The position numbers were made by a program, and so were the translations under genes. Of a stretch of 64,000 nucleotides of DNA, positions 8,072 to 17,865 are shown in pieces; the stretch's first letter is position 1; the number at the start of each line of letters is the position of its first letter. The notes beneath the pieces are model-generated. The model was not told where the DNA came from. It worked only from the letters and a program-made list of their open reading frames with translations, and did no database searches. The stretch is from Companilactobacillus halodurans. GTDB taxonomy: Bacteria; Bacillota; Bacilli; Lactobacillales; Lactobacillaceae. The stretch lies in the NCBI RefSeq assembly GCF_009600985.1, contig NZ_VDFP01000002.1, positions 1 through 64,000 of the forward strand. The letters are read 5' to 3'.

Positions 8072-9413
8072 TGATAAGTATTTAACAGTTACCGCTTTGA
8101 GCCAATACTTAAAAAGAAAATTTGACGTGGACCCTTATTTGGGACACGTCTATTTAATGGGCGAAATATCTAACTTTCGATTAAGGAAAAATGGTCACCA
8201 ATATTTTTCTTTGAAAGATGATAAAAGCAAGATTTCAGCGATAATGTTTAAAAGTAAATTCGAAAAGGTGAAATTTAAACCTGAAGAGGGGATGCAAGTC
8301 TTAGTTCAAGGCAGAATTTCTCTTTATGAACCCTCTGGCTCTTATCAAATCTATATTGATTCGATGGAACCAGTTGGTTTGGGGGCTTTATATGCGGCTT
8401 ATGAGCAGTTAAAGAAAAAGTTAGCTGCTCAGGGCGTATTTGATTTGCCCAAAAAAGAAATCGTTAAATTTCCTAAGCGAATCGCAGTGGTAACGAGTCA
8501 ATCTGGTGCAGTCATCCATGATATTATGACTACTGTTGCAAGACGTTTTCCAATCGTACAAATCGTTTTATATCCAGCGGTAGTCCAAGGTGAAGAAGCT
8601 GCTGGAACAATCGTGCAACAATTAAAACGAATCAATGAAGATGGCAATTACGATACGATTATCATTGGTCGTGGCGGTGGTTCAATTGAAGACTTATGGC
8701 CTTTTAATGAAGAAATAGTGGCTCAAGCAATCGTGCAAAGCAAGATTCCTGTTATTAGTTCAGTTGGACATGAGACTGATACCACGATTGCTGATTTGGT
8801 GGCTGATTTACGTGCAGCTACACCTACGGCTGCTGCAGAATTGGCAACTCCTGTTTTAAGTGATGTCATAACTCATTTGCAGGACTTGCAGACACGCCTT
8901 TACAGGGCACAAATGAATATTATTAATAACGACAAGCAAAGGGTCGATTCATTGTCTCAGAACGTCTTTTTGCAGCATCCAGAGCGAATCTATGACGTTT
9001 ACTTACAAAAAGTTGATTATTTGCAAGATAAATTGCGTCAAAACGTTACTAATAATTTGAATCAATCTAAAACGAGATTGATTCAAGATGCTAATCGTTT
9101 AGTTCAAGTTTCACCTCGAGATAAAATTTATAGTTACGGCAATCAGGTAAATCGTTACTATCAAATTTTAATCAATAATGTAAATAAAGTTATCAATAAA
9201 AATCGTAATATATTTAATAGTCAGGTCGCAACGCTTGATTCTTTAAGTCCTTTGAAGACTCTAAGTCGTGGTTATGCAATTCCAACCAATAAAGCGGGTA
9301 AGGTTTTAAAAGACGTGACTGATTATCAGGTCAATCAAGAAGTTGACCTAAAAGTTAAAAATGGTAGTGTAAAGTTAATGACCAAAGAAGTAAGTGAGGA
9401 TAATAATGGCTGA
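8064..9413 (+). CDS. xseA: Exodeoxyribonuclease VII large subunit
   Basis: A 449-residue large subunit that degrades single-stranded DNA to acid-soluble oligonucleotides together with XseB. An N-terminal OB fold (about residues 1-105, with [20 protein letters not shown]) is followed by the catalytic domain with [14 protein letters not shown] and [12 protein letters not shown], then a long coiled-coil region (about 280-400). The C-terminal segment has LSRGYAI. It overlaps both folD and xseB by 8 bases. Confidence 0.97.
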   Translation: MDSDKYLTVTALSQYLKRKFDVDPYLGHVYLMGEISNFRLRKNGHQYFSLKDDKSKISAIMFKSKFEKVKFKPEEGMQVLVQGRISLYEPSGSYQIYIDSMEPVGLGALYAAYEQLKKKLAAQGVFDLPKKEIVKFPKRIAVVTSQSGAVIHDIMTTVARRFPIVQIVLYPAVVQGEEAAGTIVQQLKRINEDGNYDTIIIGRGGGSIEDLWPFNEEIVAQAIVQSKIPVISSVGHETDTTIADLVADLRAATPTAAAELATPVLSDVITHLQDLQTRLYRAQMNIINNDKQRVDSLSQNVFLQHPERIYDVYLQKVDYLQDKLRQNVTNNLNQSKTRLIQDANRLVQVSPRDKIYSYGNQVNRYYQILINNVNKVINKNRNIFNSQVATLDSLSPLKTLSRGYAIPTNKAGKVLKDVTDYQVNQEVDLKVKNGSVKLMTKEVSEDNNG

Positions 9414-9654
9414 GAAAAAGAAAACATTTGAAGAAAATTTGGCTGATCTTGAGGCAATTGTTACCAACCTTGAATCAGGGAATGTTCCCTTAGAAGAGGC
9501 CATGGAAAAATTCAAAAAAGGTGTTACTTTAAGTAAAGAACTTGAAAAAACACTTAGTGACGCTGAACAGACAGTGACTAAGATCATGACTAAAGATGGT
9601 CAAGAAATTGATGTGAAAAATGATCAAAGCAATCAAGATGAAGGAAATGATTAG
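9406..9654 (+). CDS. xseB: Exodeoxyribonuclease VII small subunit
   Basis: An 82-residue partner of XseA with the family signature [19 protein letters not shown] followed by [13 protein letters not shown]. The acidic tail is [11 protein letters not shown] use the ATG at 9406, which has GAGG six bases upstream and overlaps the end of xseA by 8 bases, a normal arrangement for this pair. Confidence 0.96.
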   Translation: MAEKKKTFEENLADLEAIVTNLESGNVPLEEAMEKFKKGVTLSKELEKTLSDAEQTVTKIMTKDGQEIDVKNDQSNQDEGND

Positions 9655-9656
9655 TA

Positions 9657-10505
9657 ATGCAAATTAAAAAGTTTCCAGAGTTTTGCGAACAGGTTTTACC
9701 TGATTTCAATAAATTTTTGAATGATAAGCTAAATTCTGAGGTCAAACAAGACACATTAAGAGAAGCAATGCTGTATTCGCTCAATGCAGGCGGCAAGAGA
9801 GTTCGCCCAATGCTATTTTTAGCTACTGCTTATTCTTCCGGCGTCAAGTTGGAAGATTTATCAGATTATTTTGATATTGCTGGAGCAATTGAATTAGTTC
9901 ATACTTATTCTTTGATTCACGATGATTTGCCTGAAATGGATGATAGCGATTATCGTCGTGGCAAATTAGCTAATCATAAGAAATTTGGAGTCGGTCCAGC
10001 TGTCTTAGCAGGCGATGGTCTGTTGACGCAAGCCTTTTATTGGATTGCTAAGTCTAATTTAAATACTGATAAACGTATGGCTGCTGTTAGAATTTTGGCC
10101 CACAACGCCGGTCCTATGGGAATGGTTGCTGGCCAAATGACTGATATCACCATGGAAGATAAGAAGCTATCAGAGAAAGATTTGACTACTTTGCATCAAG
10201 AAAAGACGGCCGATTTGATTGTTGCTGCCGTGACTATCGGGGCTTTTTGCGCCGATCACGAGTTATCGAAGAATTTGGTTTTGTATGCCAACAGCATTGG
10301 TCTCGCTTTTCAGCTTAAAGATGACTTAGATGACGCTGATGATGGTGAAGATGCTGATAAGAATACTTTCCCAAATTTGATTGGTAAAAAAGCCACTGAA
10401 GATAAATTAGCCGATTTAATCAAGCAAGCACTCAACGCAGTTTTAAAAGAAGAAAAATTCGATAAGAATTTATTGGTAAACTTTTTGGATTATTTTAAAG
10501 AATAG
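9657..10505 (+). CDS. ispA: Polyprenyl (farnesyl/geranyl) diphosphate synthase
   Basis: A 282-residue trans-prenyltransferase that condenses IPP with allylic diphosphates to make FPP, the precursor for undecaprenyl phosphate. The first aspartate-rich motif is DDLPEMDD, followed by YRRGKLANHK; the second is QLKDDLDDADD. GGKRVRPML binds IPP. It sits 2 bases after xseB and before tlyA, the standard Firmicute order. In Bacillus dxs lies near here; it is absent, as expected for lactobacilli that use the mevalonate route. Confidence 0.94.
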   Translation: MQIKKFPEFCEQVLPDFNKFLNDKLNSEVKQDTLREAMLYSLNAGGKRVRPMLFLATAYSSGVKLEDLSDYFDIAGAIELVHTYSLIHDDLPEMDDSDYRRGKLANHKKFGVGPAVLAGDGLLTQAFYWIAKSNLNTDKRMAAVRILAHNAGPMGMVAGQMTDITMEDKKLSEKDLTTLHQEKTADLIVAAVTIGAFCADHELSKNLVLYANSIGLAFQLKDDLDDADDGEDADKNTFPNLIGKKATEDKLADLIKQALNAVLKEEKFDKNLLVNFLDYFKE

Positions 10506-10515
10506 GTGACACATA

Positions 10516-11340
10516 TTGGCAAAAAAAAGAATTGATGTTTTATTAGTTGAACAAAATTTATTTGAATCAAGAGAACAAGCTAAGCGCTCCGTGATGGCTG
10601 GTGAAGTTTATAATCAAGACAATTTACGCTTTGACAAGCCGGGTGAAAAAGTTGATCCGGATACTATTTTTCATTTGGCCAAGAATGCACATAGTAAATA
10701 TGTCAGCCGTGGCGGTTACAAACTAGAAAAGGCAATTAAGTCGTTTGATATTGATTTGAGCGACCGTATTTGTCTTGATATTGGTTCCTCCACAGGTGGC
10801 TTTACTGATGTCGCCTTACAAAATGGTGCTACTAAGGTCTATGCCTTGGATGTTGGTTACAATCAATTAGCTTGGAAATTGCGTCAAGATAAACGAGTTG
10901 TCGTTATGGAACGTGTCAACTTTAGATACAGCAAACCAGAAGATTTTCAAGAAGGCTTGCCACAATTTGCGATGACTGATGTTTCATTTATTTCTTTGGA
11001 ACTAATTTTGCCACCAATGTTCAACATCATTTTACCGGGTGCAGATGCTGTTTGCTTGATTAAGCCCCAATTTGAGGCTGGGCCTGAAAACGTTGGTAAA
11101 CATGGAATCGTTCGCGACCATAAAGTTCACCAAATGGTTCTAGAAAAAATAACTAGTTTTGCTAAAAATGCCGGATTTATCGTTTCCGGTTTAGACTTCT
11201 CACCAATTAAGGGTGGCGAAGGAAATATTGAATTTTTAATGCATATCAGAAAACCAGAAGAGAAACAAGCTGGCGAAATCCTAGATAGTGTTTCAATTGA
11301 ACAAACAATGGAAGCAGCATACTCAAATCTCAATAAATAG
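10516..11340 (+). CDS. tlyA: TlyA-family rRNA (2'-O)-methyltransferase / haemolysin-like
   Basis: A 274-residue protein with an N-terminal S4 RNA-binding domain (about 1-62, RIDVLLVEQNLFESREQAKR) and an FtsJ-type methyltransferase domain with the SAM motif LDIGSSTGGFTDVAL, then TDVSFISLELILPP and a likely catalytic Lys in LIKPQFEAGPE. Mycobacterial TlyA 2'-O-methylates 16S and 23S rRNA; the Firmicute member (YqxC) is less studied. The start is TTG at 10516 with GGTGA 7 bases upstream. recN follows directly, with no argR in between. Confidence 0.88.
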   Translation: MAKKRIDVLLVEQNLFESREQAKRSVMAGEVYNQDNLRFDKPGEKVDPDTIFHLAKNAHSKYVSRGGYKLEKAIKSFDIDLSDRICLDIGSSTGGFTDVALQNGATKVYALDVGYNQLAWKLRQDKRVVVMERVNFRYSKPEDFQEGLPQFAMTDVSFISLELILPPMFNIILPGADAVCLIKPQFEAGPENVGKHGIVRDHKVHQMVLEKITSFAKNAGFIVSGLDFSPIKGGEGNIEFLMHIRKPEEKQAGEILDSVSIEQTMEAAYSNLNK

Positions 11341-11348
11341 GTGAAATA

Positions 11349-13043
11349 ATGCTAAAAAAACTAATAATCAATAATTTTGCAATCATCAATAAATTACAGA
11401 TTGATTTTCGTGATGGGATGACTGCTTTAACTGGTGAGACTGGTGCCGGTAAGTCAATTATTATCGATGCCTTAGGATTATTGGTTGGAAGTAGATCATC
11501 GATTGATTTTATTAGAACAGGGCAGGAGCAATTAAAAGTACAAGGACTATTTGAGGTCAAATCAGGTAGTCCTCTTTTTGCTATATTGGACGAATACGGA
11601 ATTGCTCATGAAGATCGTCAAATCATTATCAAACGAGAAATCAATCGCAAAGGTCGTAATGTTTGTCGGGTCAATAATGAATTAGTTAAGACCAATGTTT
11701 TACGACAAATGGGCCAATTCCTTGTTGAGATTCATGGTCAAAATCAACAACAAGAATTACTTGATGAAGAAAATCATATTAATATTTTGGATCGTTTTGC
11801 TGATGATAAATTTCAAAAGCAATTGGCCAAGTATCAAAATATTTATACCAATTATCAGGAAAAGCGCAGCCGCTTGCGCACGATTCAAAAAAATTCTCAG
11901 AATTTGGCTCAACGAATCGATATGTTGAAATTTCAAATTGAAGAGATTGACAGTGCACAAATAAAGGCTGGAGAAGATGACCAGCTAGAAGATGAAAAAA
12001 ATCAATTAGCTAACTTTGAAAAAATCAGTTCAGCTTTACAAGAAAGCTATCGCGGTTTGTCTGAAAATAATGTGGGTGTGGTCGACGCTTTAGGTAATGT
12101 TCGTGATCAATTAGAAGATATTATGGATTATGATAATTCTTATAAAGAATTATATGATTCAGTTAATGGTGCTTATTATCAATTGCAAGATAATGCAGCG
12201 ACGATTTCCGACCAATTAGAAAATTTAGATTTTGATGAAGGCCGTTTGGATAATATTCAAAAGCGTTTAATTACTTTAGATAGTTTGAAAAAGAAATATG
12301 GTCCTACCTTAGATGAAGTAATCGACTTTGGTAAAAAAGCTCATCAAGAACTGTCAGAAATTGATATTGATGACAACACTGAAGATAAATTAACTTCTGA
12401 AATAGATAAATTGCAGTCTGAATTGATTGATCTGGGAAAAGATTTATCGAAAAAGCGTCATAAAACAGCCACGACTTTGGAAAAATCGATTAATCATCAA
12501 TTAAAAGATTTATACATGCCTAATGCTAAATTTGGAGTATCGTTTGTTTCCGGTGATGAATCATTGGCTGATAATGGGATTGATCAAATTCAATTCGATT
12601 TGAAGACTAATGTTGGTGAAGACTACAAGCCATTGGTTAAAGTTGCCTCTGGCGGTGAGCTTTCTCGAGTGATTTTAGCTTTCGAAGCAATTATTGCCGA
12701 AAAGATGAATGTGGAAACGATTGTTTTTGATGAAATAGATACTGGTGTCAGCGGCCGTGTTGCACAAGCCATTGGCGATAAAATCTATAAAGTTTCACAA
12801 TCATTGCAGGTTCTTTGCATTACGCACTTGCCTCAAGTGGCAGCAATGAGCGACTTACAATTTGAGATAAAAAAAGAGACCGTTAAGGATAAAACTGAAA
12901 CAAAAGTTTCATTACTTAACGATCACCAAAGAATTGAAGAGATATCATTGATGTTAGCAGGGACTAAGGTAACTGACTTAACCAGAGAACATGCCCAAGA
13001 ATTGTTGGAATTAGCTCAAGGCGAACAAAAACGCTTAGATTAA
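11349..13043 (+). CDS. recN: DNA repair protein RecN
   Basis: A 564-residue SMC-like ATPase recruited early to double-strand breaks. Walker A GETGAGKS lies near residue 30, two coiled-coil arms run through about 150-380 around a small hinge, and the C-terminal ATPase lobe has VASGGELSRVILAFE (signature) and TIVFDEIDTGVSG (Walker B). It follows tlyA by 8 bases. Its 3' end overlaps the convergent small SOS-type gene at 13035 by 9 bases. No dedicated LexA box was seen immediately upstream. Confidence 0.97.
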   Translation: MLKKLIINNFAIINKLQIDFRDGMTALTGETGAGKSIIIDALGLLVGSRSSIDFIRTGQEQLKVQGLFEVKSGSPLFAILDEYGIAHEDRQIIIKREINRKGRNVCRVNNELVKTNVLRQMGQFLVEIHGQNQQQELLDEENHINILDRFADDKFQKQLAKYQNIYTNYQEKRSRLRTIQKNSQNLAQRIDMLKFQIEEIDSAQIKAGEDDQLEDEKNQLANFEKISSALQESYRGLSENNVGVVDALGNVRDQLEDIMDYDNSYKELYDSVNGAYYQLQDNAATISDQLENLDFDEGRLDNIQKRLITLDSLKKKYGPTLDEVIDFGKKAHQELSEIDIDDNTEDKLTSEIDKLQSELIDLGKDLSKKRHKTATTLEKSINHQLKDLYMPNAKFGVSFVSGDESLADNGIDQIQFDLKTNVGEDYKPLVKVASGGELSRVILAFEAIIAEKMNVETIVFDEIDTGVSGRVAQAIGDKIYKVSQSLQVLCITHLPQVAAMSDLQFEIKKETVKDKTETKVSLLNDHQRIEEISLMLAGTKVTDLTREHAQELLELAQGEQKRLD

Positions 13044-13355
13044 ATTAATCGACTTAACTAAATTTAACGAAACGATGCTAAAAAGCTTGGAATTGACCTG
13101 AAAAACGTATTTATTTTGATTAACTTGTGAAACAAATTTGCCTTGAACTTGTTTGTCGTTTAACATTGTAATAACGACAGAATAATTTTTTTGGAAACTT
13201 TGTTCTGCAAAAATTTCTAATTGCATTAAAGGCATTTGCTTTATTTTGATTTTGGGTGCAGTTTTGATGTTAAAATCAAAATTGTTATTAATAAAATTGG
13301 TTGTATTGTTGATTAAATTTGCAGTGAAACGATTACGTAATTGTCTTGCTTGCAT
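13035..13355 (-). CDS. LexA-controlled small protein, possibly YolD-like
   Basis: A 106-residue basic protein on the minus strand, convergent with recN. The first half is Asn/Arg-rich (MQARQLRNRFTANLINN). The second half alternates beta strands: YSVVITMLNDKQVQGKFVSQV, then KYVFQVNS and FSIVSLNLVKSINLI. This pattern resembles the YolD-like family, small proteins often paired with Y-family polymerases and under LexA control, but the match is weak. GGGGGC precedes the ATG at 13353-13355. The promoter contains two LexA boxes, so DNA-damage induction is the best-supported statement. YneA or another division inhibitor is less likely because no membrane segment or LysM domain is present. Confidence 0.7.
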   Translation of the reverse strand: MQARQLRNRFTANLINNTTNFINNNFDFNIKTAPKIKIKQMPLMQLEIFAEQSFQKNYSVVITMLNDKQVQGKFVSQVNQNKYVFQVNSKLFSIVSLNLVKSINLI

Positions 13356-13366
13356 TTTTAAGCCCC

Positions 13367-13416
13367 CGAACACTTGTTTGTACTTACATTATACGAACCT
13401 GTGTTCGAAAGAGCAA
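13367..13416 (-). promoter_or_regulatory. LexA-controlled promoter with two SOS boxes
   Basis: On the minus strand TTGCTC (13411-13416) and TATAAT (13388-13393) are 17 bp apart. The spacer contains the perfect Gram-positive LexA box CGAACACAGGTTCG (13394-13407). A second box (13367-13380, plus-strand CGAACACTTGTTTG) covers the start region and is identical, inverted, to one of the two boxes upstream of lexA at 54110-54123. Confidence 0.85.
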
Positions 13417-13536
13417 CTTTATTTTGTTATTTCTTAAGTAATTTTTATCATGTAAAAGCCTAAAGTCTTGAAAAACATATGAATTTATTGCATGATAGAT
13501 AACATATTATAAATAGATAGTAGGGATATTTTAATT

Positions 13537-14145
13537 ATGTCAAGGGGAATGTTAATCGTTTTATCAGGTCCATCTGGAGTAGGTAAAGGAACTGTTCGCA
13601 AAGCAATGTTAAAGAATTCTTCAATTAAATTTGATTATTCTGTTTCGATGACTACTCGCCAAATGCGTCCCGGAGAAGTCGATGGAGTCGATTATTATTT
13701 CCGAACAAATGATGAATTTGAAGAAGAAATAAAAAATGGCGGAATGCTTGAATATGCTAAATACGTTGATCATTACTATGGAACTCCTTTAAAGTACGTC
13801 AATCAAAAGCTAGATGCTGGAATTGACGTTTTATTGGAGATTGAAGTTAATGGTGCAATGCAAGTCCGTGAAAAGATGCCCGATGGCGTGTTTATTTTCC
13901 TTACGCCACCTGATTTGACTAGCTTAAGAGATAGAATCACTCATCGTGGAACTGATGATGAAAAGACTATTGATAAGCGCATGGAAAAAGCCAAAAAAGA
14001 AATTCAAATGATGACAAGCTATGACTATGCCGTCGCTAATGATAAAATACCTAATGCAGTTGAAAAAATTGAAGGTATAATTAGAAGTGAACACTTAAGA
14101 GTGCCACGTGTAATTGATAAATATAAAAAAATAATAGGAGATTGA
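13537..14145 (+). CDS. gmk: Guanylate kinase
   Basis: A 202-residue GMP kinase (GMP + ATP to GDP + ADP). P-loop GPSGVGKGT near residue 11; the GMP-binding region includes [20 protein letters not shown] and [13 protein letters not shown]; the lid has [14 protein letters not shown]. The ATG at 13537 gives the family-typical short lead before LIVLSGP; a second ATG four codons later has a better-spaced AAGGGGA and could also be used. rpoZ follows after 6 bases. Confidence 0.97.
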   Translation: MSRGMLIVLSGPSGVGKGTVRKAMLKNSSIKFDYSVSMTTRQMRPGEVDGVDYYFRTNDEFEEEIKNGGMLEYAKYVDHYYGTPLKYVNQKLDAGIDVLLEIEVNGAMQVREKMPDGVFIFLTPPDLTSLRDRITHRGTDDEKTIDKRMEKAKKEIQMMTSYDYAVANDKIPNAVEKIEGIIRSEHLRVPRVIDKYKKIIGD

Positions 14146-14151
14146 TAAGTT

Positions 14152-14409
14152 ATGATTATTTATCCATCCATTGATAAACTTTTAGATCGAGTTGATTCTC
14201 GTTACTCACTAGCAGTTTTAGCTGCTAAGAGAGCTCACCAATTAGAAGCTGGCGATATTGAATTATTGAACAAGTATGAATCACCAAGAACAGTTGGTCG
14301 TGCTTTTGAGGAAATTGCTGATGACAAGATTGAAATAGATCCTAATTCAATTCTTCTTGAAAAAGAAGCCGAAAAGGTTGAAGAAGAGAAAAAAGAAGAA
14401 AACGAATAA
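14152..14409 (+). CDS. rpoZ: RNA polymerase omega subunit
   Basis: An 85-residue omega protein. The N-terminal [28 protein letters not shown] contains the conserved arginine-alanine-lysine-arginine region that clamps the beta' C-terminus. The tail is acidic and lysine-rich ([14 protein letters not shown]). AGGAG lies 10 bases upstream. It is followed by a clear terminator. Confidence 0.96.
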   Translation: MIIYPSIDKLLDRVDSRYSLAVLAAKRAHQLEAGDIELLNKYESPRTVGRAFEEIADDKIEIDPNSILLEKEAEKVEEEKKEENE

Positions 14410-14416
14410 AATTATT

Positions 14417-14451
14417 CCTTCACTGATTTTCGAATTAGTGGGGGCTTTTTT
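14417..14451 (+). terminator. Terminator after rpoZ
   Basis: A ~12-bp stem (14417-14428 with 14433-14444) is closed by a TTCG tetraloop and includes G-U pairs; a T run follows at 14446-14451. Confidence 0.75.
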
Positions 14452-14485
14452 ATTCTTAAGTGAAAAATTTAAATAGGTGGTTTTT

Positions 14486-16900
14486 ATGTCAGTAGCTGAA
14501 GTGATTGTTGATGTACCTACTATGCAAACTAATCGACCATTTGAATATCAGATACCAGAAGCATTAGAAGATGTAGTTGTTGCCGGTATGAGGGTGGAAG
14601 TCCCATTTGGTCGAGGTAAAAGAAGAATACAAGGATTTGTCATGAAGGTTAAAGATACTAGTGACTTTCAAGGCAAATTAAAACCTATTATACGTGTGAT
14701 CGATTTAAAGCCAGTTTTATCTAAAGAAATGTTGGACTTATCTTATTGGCTAGCTGATCGGACGTATTCTTTTCAGATATCCTGTTTACAGACTATGTTG
14801 CCAAGCGTAATGCGGGCTAAATATAAAGAATATGTGATTCCATTAGATGATGCTAAAAACGATTCTGAAGTGGAAAATTTGCTAAATGGAGCCCAAACTC
14901 TAGAGATAACTAATCAAACTGATGAAAAAACTGTCAGGAAAATTAATAAACTACGAAAGGCAAAAAAAGTAGATATTCAATATGTTGTGGAAAATCACGC
15001 TTTACAAATAAAGCGTCAGGCTGTGACGACAGATTTGAATGTGATTCAACTCCATGAACAAAAGAGTAAATTACGTGCTAATGCTAAAGCACAAATAAAA
15101 TTGCTCGACTTTTTAGCCAACCATTTAGGAGATCTTCCAGTCGAATTTAATGTTTTGCAAAAAGAATATGGAATTTCAAGAGCAGCAATCAAGACAGCTG
15201 AAAAAAATAATTTAGTTAAAGTAGTTGAAGTCACTAAATTACGTAAACCAGTTGGAATAAATGCTAAGAAAACTACAAATTTAGATTTAACTCCTGAACA
15301 AAAAACTGCCGTCGATAAAATTAATAGCTCGATTGTTAAAGAAGACCCACAGACTTACTTGATTGAAGGAGTCACAGGGAGTGGTAAGACAGAAGTTTAT
15401 CTCCAGGCAATTGAAAAAGCTATTAAAAAGGGAAAAACGGCTTTGATGCTAGTTCCAGAAATTTCCTTAACGCCACAGATGGTCAATCGAGTGGTTGGTC
15501 GTTTCGGTGATCAAGTAGCGGTCCTACATAGCGGTTTATCTAGTGGCGAGCGTTATGACGAATGGACTCGGATTGAAAATCATCGTGTAAAAGTGGTTGT
15601 TGGCGCTAGAAGTGCCGTTTTTGCTCCCTTAGAAAAAATCGGTTTGATTATAATTGATGAGGAACATGAGGCTAGTTATAAACAAGACGATAATCCTAGA
15701 TATCATGCAAGAGACGTAGCGTTGTGGCGAGCACAAGTCAACAAATGTCCAGTGGTCTTAGGAAGTGCGACTCCGTCACTAGAATCAAGAGCCAGAGCGC
15801 AAAAGGGCGTTTATCACTTGATTAGGATGACCAAGAGAATCAATAACCAAAATTTGCCACATGTACAAATCGTCGATATGCGGGATGCTGAAAATTCTGC
15901 AGTTAAAGGTGATTTTTCACCAGCCTTAAAAGAACATCTACAAGAAACTTTAAATCGGCATGAACAAGCAATCGTTTTGTTAAATCGTCGCGGTTATTCA
16001 TCATTCATGATGTGTCGTGAATGTGGATTTGTTTTGAAGTGTCCCAATTGTGATGTTTCGCTGACTTATCATAAAGATTTACGTCGAATGAAGTGTCATT
16101 ATTGCGGTCATGAAGAACCCGTACCAAATTCTTGCCCCAATTGTGGCAGCAAGAAGATTGGCTTTTATGGGACTGGCACACAAAATATTGAACAACAACT
16201 GAATGATTTGTTTCCTGAAGCAAGAATTTTACGAATGGATGTCGATACGACTAGAAGAAAGGGTGCTCATGCAAAAATTCTAGCCAAATTTGGCCAACAT
16301 CAAGCTGATATTTTGTTGGGCACGCAGATGATTGCTAAAGGCTTAGATTTTCCAGATGTTACCTTGGTTGGAGTAATCAATGCTGATACGACTTTGAGTT
16401 TGGCAGATTTTCGAGCCAGTGAGAGGACCTTTCAACTTTTAACGCAGGTCAGTGGTCGAGCCGGTCGAGCTCAAAAGCCTGGTAAAGTAGTAATTCAAAC
16501 GTTTAATCCTGATCACTATGCAATTAAGGATGCCGCCAAGCAAGACTACGAAACATTTTTCAAACAGGAAATGTTTATCCGTCATCAATCCAATTACACG
16601 CCATACTATTTCACGACTTTGATTAGTGTTGCTAATCAAGATGAAGGAAAAACTTTGAAACAGAGTTATTGGTTAAAAAAGCAGCTCCAAGGGGCATTGT
16701 CTAAGGATGCGATTCTTTTGGGACCTAGTCCGACGATGATTTCAAGAAAACAAAATAAATATTATTATCAAATTATTGTAAAATATAAACATGAGCCAAA
16801 TTTACATCAACGATTGCTTGAAATTCTAAATGAAACGCAAGCTGATGCTAAACAAGGATATACAATTGCAATTGATAACGAACCACAACATATTGATTAA
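14486..16900 (+). CDS. priA: Primosomal replication-restart helicase PriA
   Basis: An 804-residue superfamily 2 helicase that reloads the replisome at stalled forks. An N-terminal 3'-end-binding domain (VIVDVPTMQTNRPFEYQIP) precedes the helicase domain with Walker A GVTGSGKTE, the DEEH box and the later helicase motifs GTQMIAKGLDFP and QVSGRAGRA. Two zinc-binding clusters lie in between (CRECG..CPNC and CHYCG..CPNCG; eight cysteines). The ATG at 14486 has AGGTGG 5 bases upstream. fmt follows after 14 bases. Confidence 0.97.
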   Translation: MSVAEVIVDVPTMQTNRPFEYQIPEALEDVVVAGMRVEVPFGRGKRRIQGFVMKVKDTSDFQGKLKPIIRVIDLKPVLSKEMLDLSYWLADRTYSFQISCLQTMLPSVMRAKYKEYVIPLDDAKNDSEVENLLNGAQTLEITNQTDEKTVRKINKLRKAKKVDIQYVVENHALQIKRQAVTTDLNVIQLHEQKSKLRANAKAQIKLLDFLANHLGDLPVEFNVLQKEYGISRAAIKTAEKNNLVKVVEVTKLRKPVGINAKKTTNLDLTPEQKTAVDKINSSIVKEDPQTYLIEGVTGSGKTEVYLQAIEKAIKKGKTALMLVPEISLTPQMVNRVVGRFGDQVAVLHSGLSSGERYDEWTRIENHRVKVVVGARSAVFAPLEKIGLIIIDEEHEASYKQDDNPRYHARDVALWRAQVNKCPVVLGSATPSLESRARAQKGVYHLIRMTKRINNQNLPHVQIVDMRDAENSAVKGDFSPALKEHLQETLNRHEQAIVLLNRRGYSSFMMCRECGFVLKCPNCDVSLTYHKDLRRMKCHYCGHEEPVPNSCPNCGSKKIGFYGTGTQNIEQQLNDLFPEARILRMDVDTTRRKGAHAKILAKFGQHQADILLGTQMIAKGLDFPDVTLVGVINADTTLSLADFRASERTFQLLTQVSGRAGRAQKPGKVVIQTFNPDHYAIKDAAKQDYETFFKQEMFIRHQSNYTPYYFTTLISVANQDEGKTLKQSYWLKKQLQGALSKDAILLGPSPTMISRKQNKYYYQIIVKYKHEPNLHQRLLEILNETQADAKQGYTIAIDNEPQHID

Positions 16901-16914
16901 GCGAGGGTGATTGA

Positions 16915-17865
16915 ATGACAAAAGTAATATTTTTAGGAACACCAGAATTTTCCGCTACTGTGCTTCGGGGACTTCTTAAAGAAGGGTATGACGTTATAGC
17001 GGCCGTAACGCAACCAGATAAGCCAGTTGGACGCAAACAAAAACTTCAAAAGAGTCCAGTTAAATTAATTGCTGAAGAAGAGAATATTAAATTATATCAA
17101 CCAGCAAAATTGCCTGGTAGTCCAGAAGTTGAAGAGTTAAAAGAATTGAAGGCTGATTTGATTATCACAGCTGCTTACGGACAATTCTTGCCTACAAGTT
17201 TTTTGAATTCAGCTAAAGTTGCGGCAATCAATGTGCATGGCTCACTTTTGCCAAAATATCGTGGTGGCGCTCCAATCCAATGGTCGCTCTTAAATGGTGA
17301 TAAGGAAACAGGGATTACCATTATGTACATGGTCAAGGGAATGGATGCCGGCGATATTATCAGTCAAGAAAAATTGCCAATTTCAAAAGACGATGATAAT
17401 GGCAGTTTGTTTGAAAAATTAGCTATTGTTGGTCGTGAATTATTGCTAGATACGATTCCTAAGATTTTAAGCAATGATATTACGCCTATTAAACAAGATC
17501 CAGATAAGGTTGTTTTCTCACCTAATATCTCCAAAGAACAAGAAAAAATTGATTTTACTAAATCAGCACAACAAGTTTTCAACCAAATTAGAGCTTTAAG
17601 CCCTGATCCGGGTGCTTGGACAATGTTAGATGGTCAACGGACTAAGTTATACAAGACTGAAGTCGTGGACATCGATACTGACCAAGATGTTGGAACCGTT
17701 TATGATTTGGGCAAGAAGAAACTTATTATTGTTGCCGGTGACAAAAATGGCGTTTCAATTAAAAAGATTCAACCAGCCGGTAAAAAAGAAATGGATATTG
17801 CCAATTATATGAACGGATTAGGCAAAAACTTAGAAAAAGGACAACAAGTTATCAATGAAAAATAA
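16915..17865 (+). CDS. fmt: Methionyl-tRNA formyltransferase
   Basis: A 316-residue enzyme that formylates initiator Met-tRNA using 10-formyl-THF. The N-terminal catalytic domain has GTPEFSATVL, the catalytic region INVHGSLLPKYRGGAPIQW with Asn, His and the downstream Asp in GMDAGDII, and the C-terminal OB-type tRNA-binding domain starts near residue 205. GGGTG lies 6 bases before the ATG. The 3' end overlaps rsmB by 11 bases. Confidence 0.97.
   Translation: MTKVIFLGTPEFSATVLRGLLKEGYDVIAAVTQPDKPVGRKQKLQKSPVKLIAEEENIKLYQPAKLPGSPEVEELKELKADLIITAAYGQFLPTSFLNSAKVAAINVHGSLLPKYRGGAPIQWSLLNGDKETGITIMYMVKGMDAGDIISQEKLPISKDDDNGSLFEKLAIVGRELLLDTIPKILSNDITPIKQDPDKVVFSPNISKEQEKIDFTKSAQQVFNQIRALSPDPGAWTMLDGQRTKLYKTEVVDIDTDQDVGTVYDLGKKKLIIVAGDKNGVSIKKIQPAGKKEMDIANYMNGLGKNLEKGQQVINEK

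Noticed and set aside
11695-11960. Alternative frames on both strands inside recN
   Set aside because: They are shadows of the recN coding sequence; recN is intact with all ATPase motifs.
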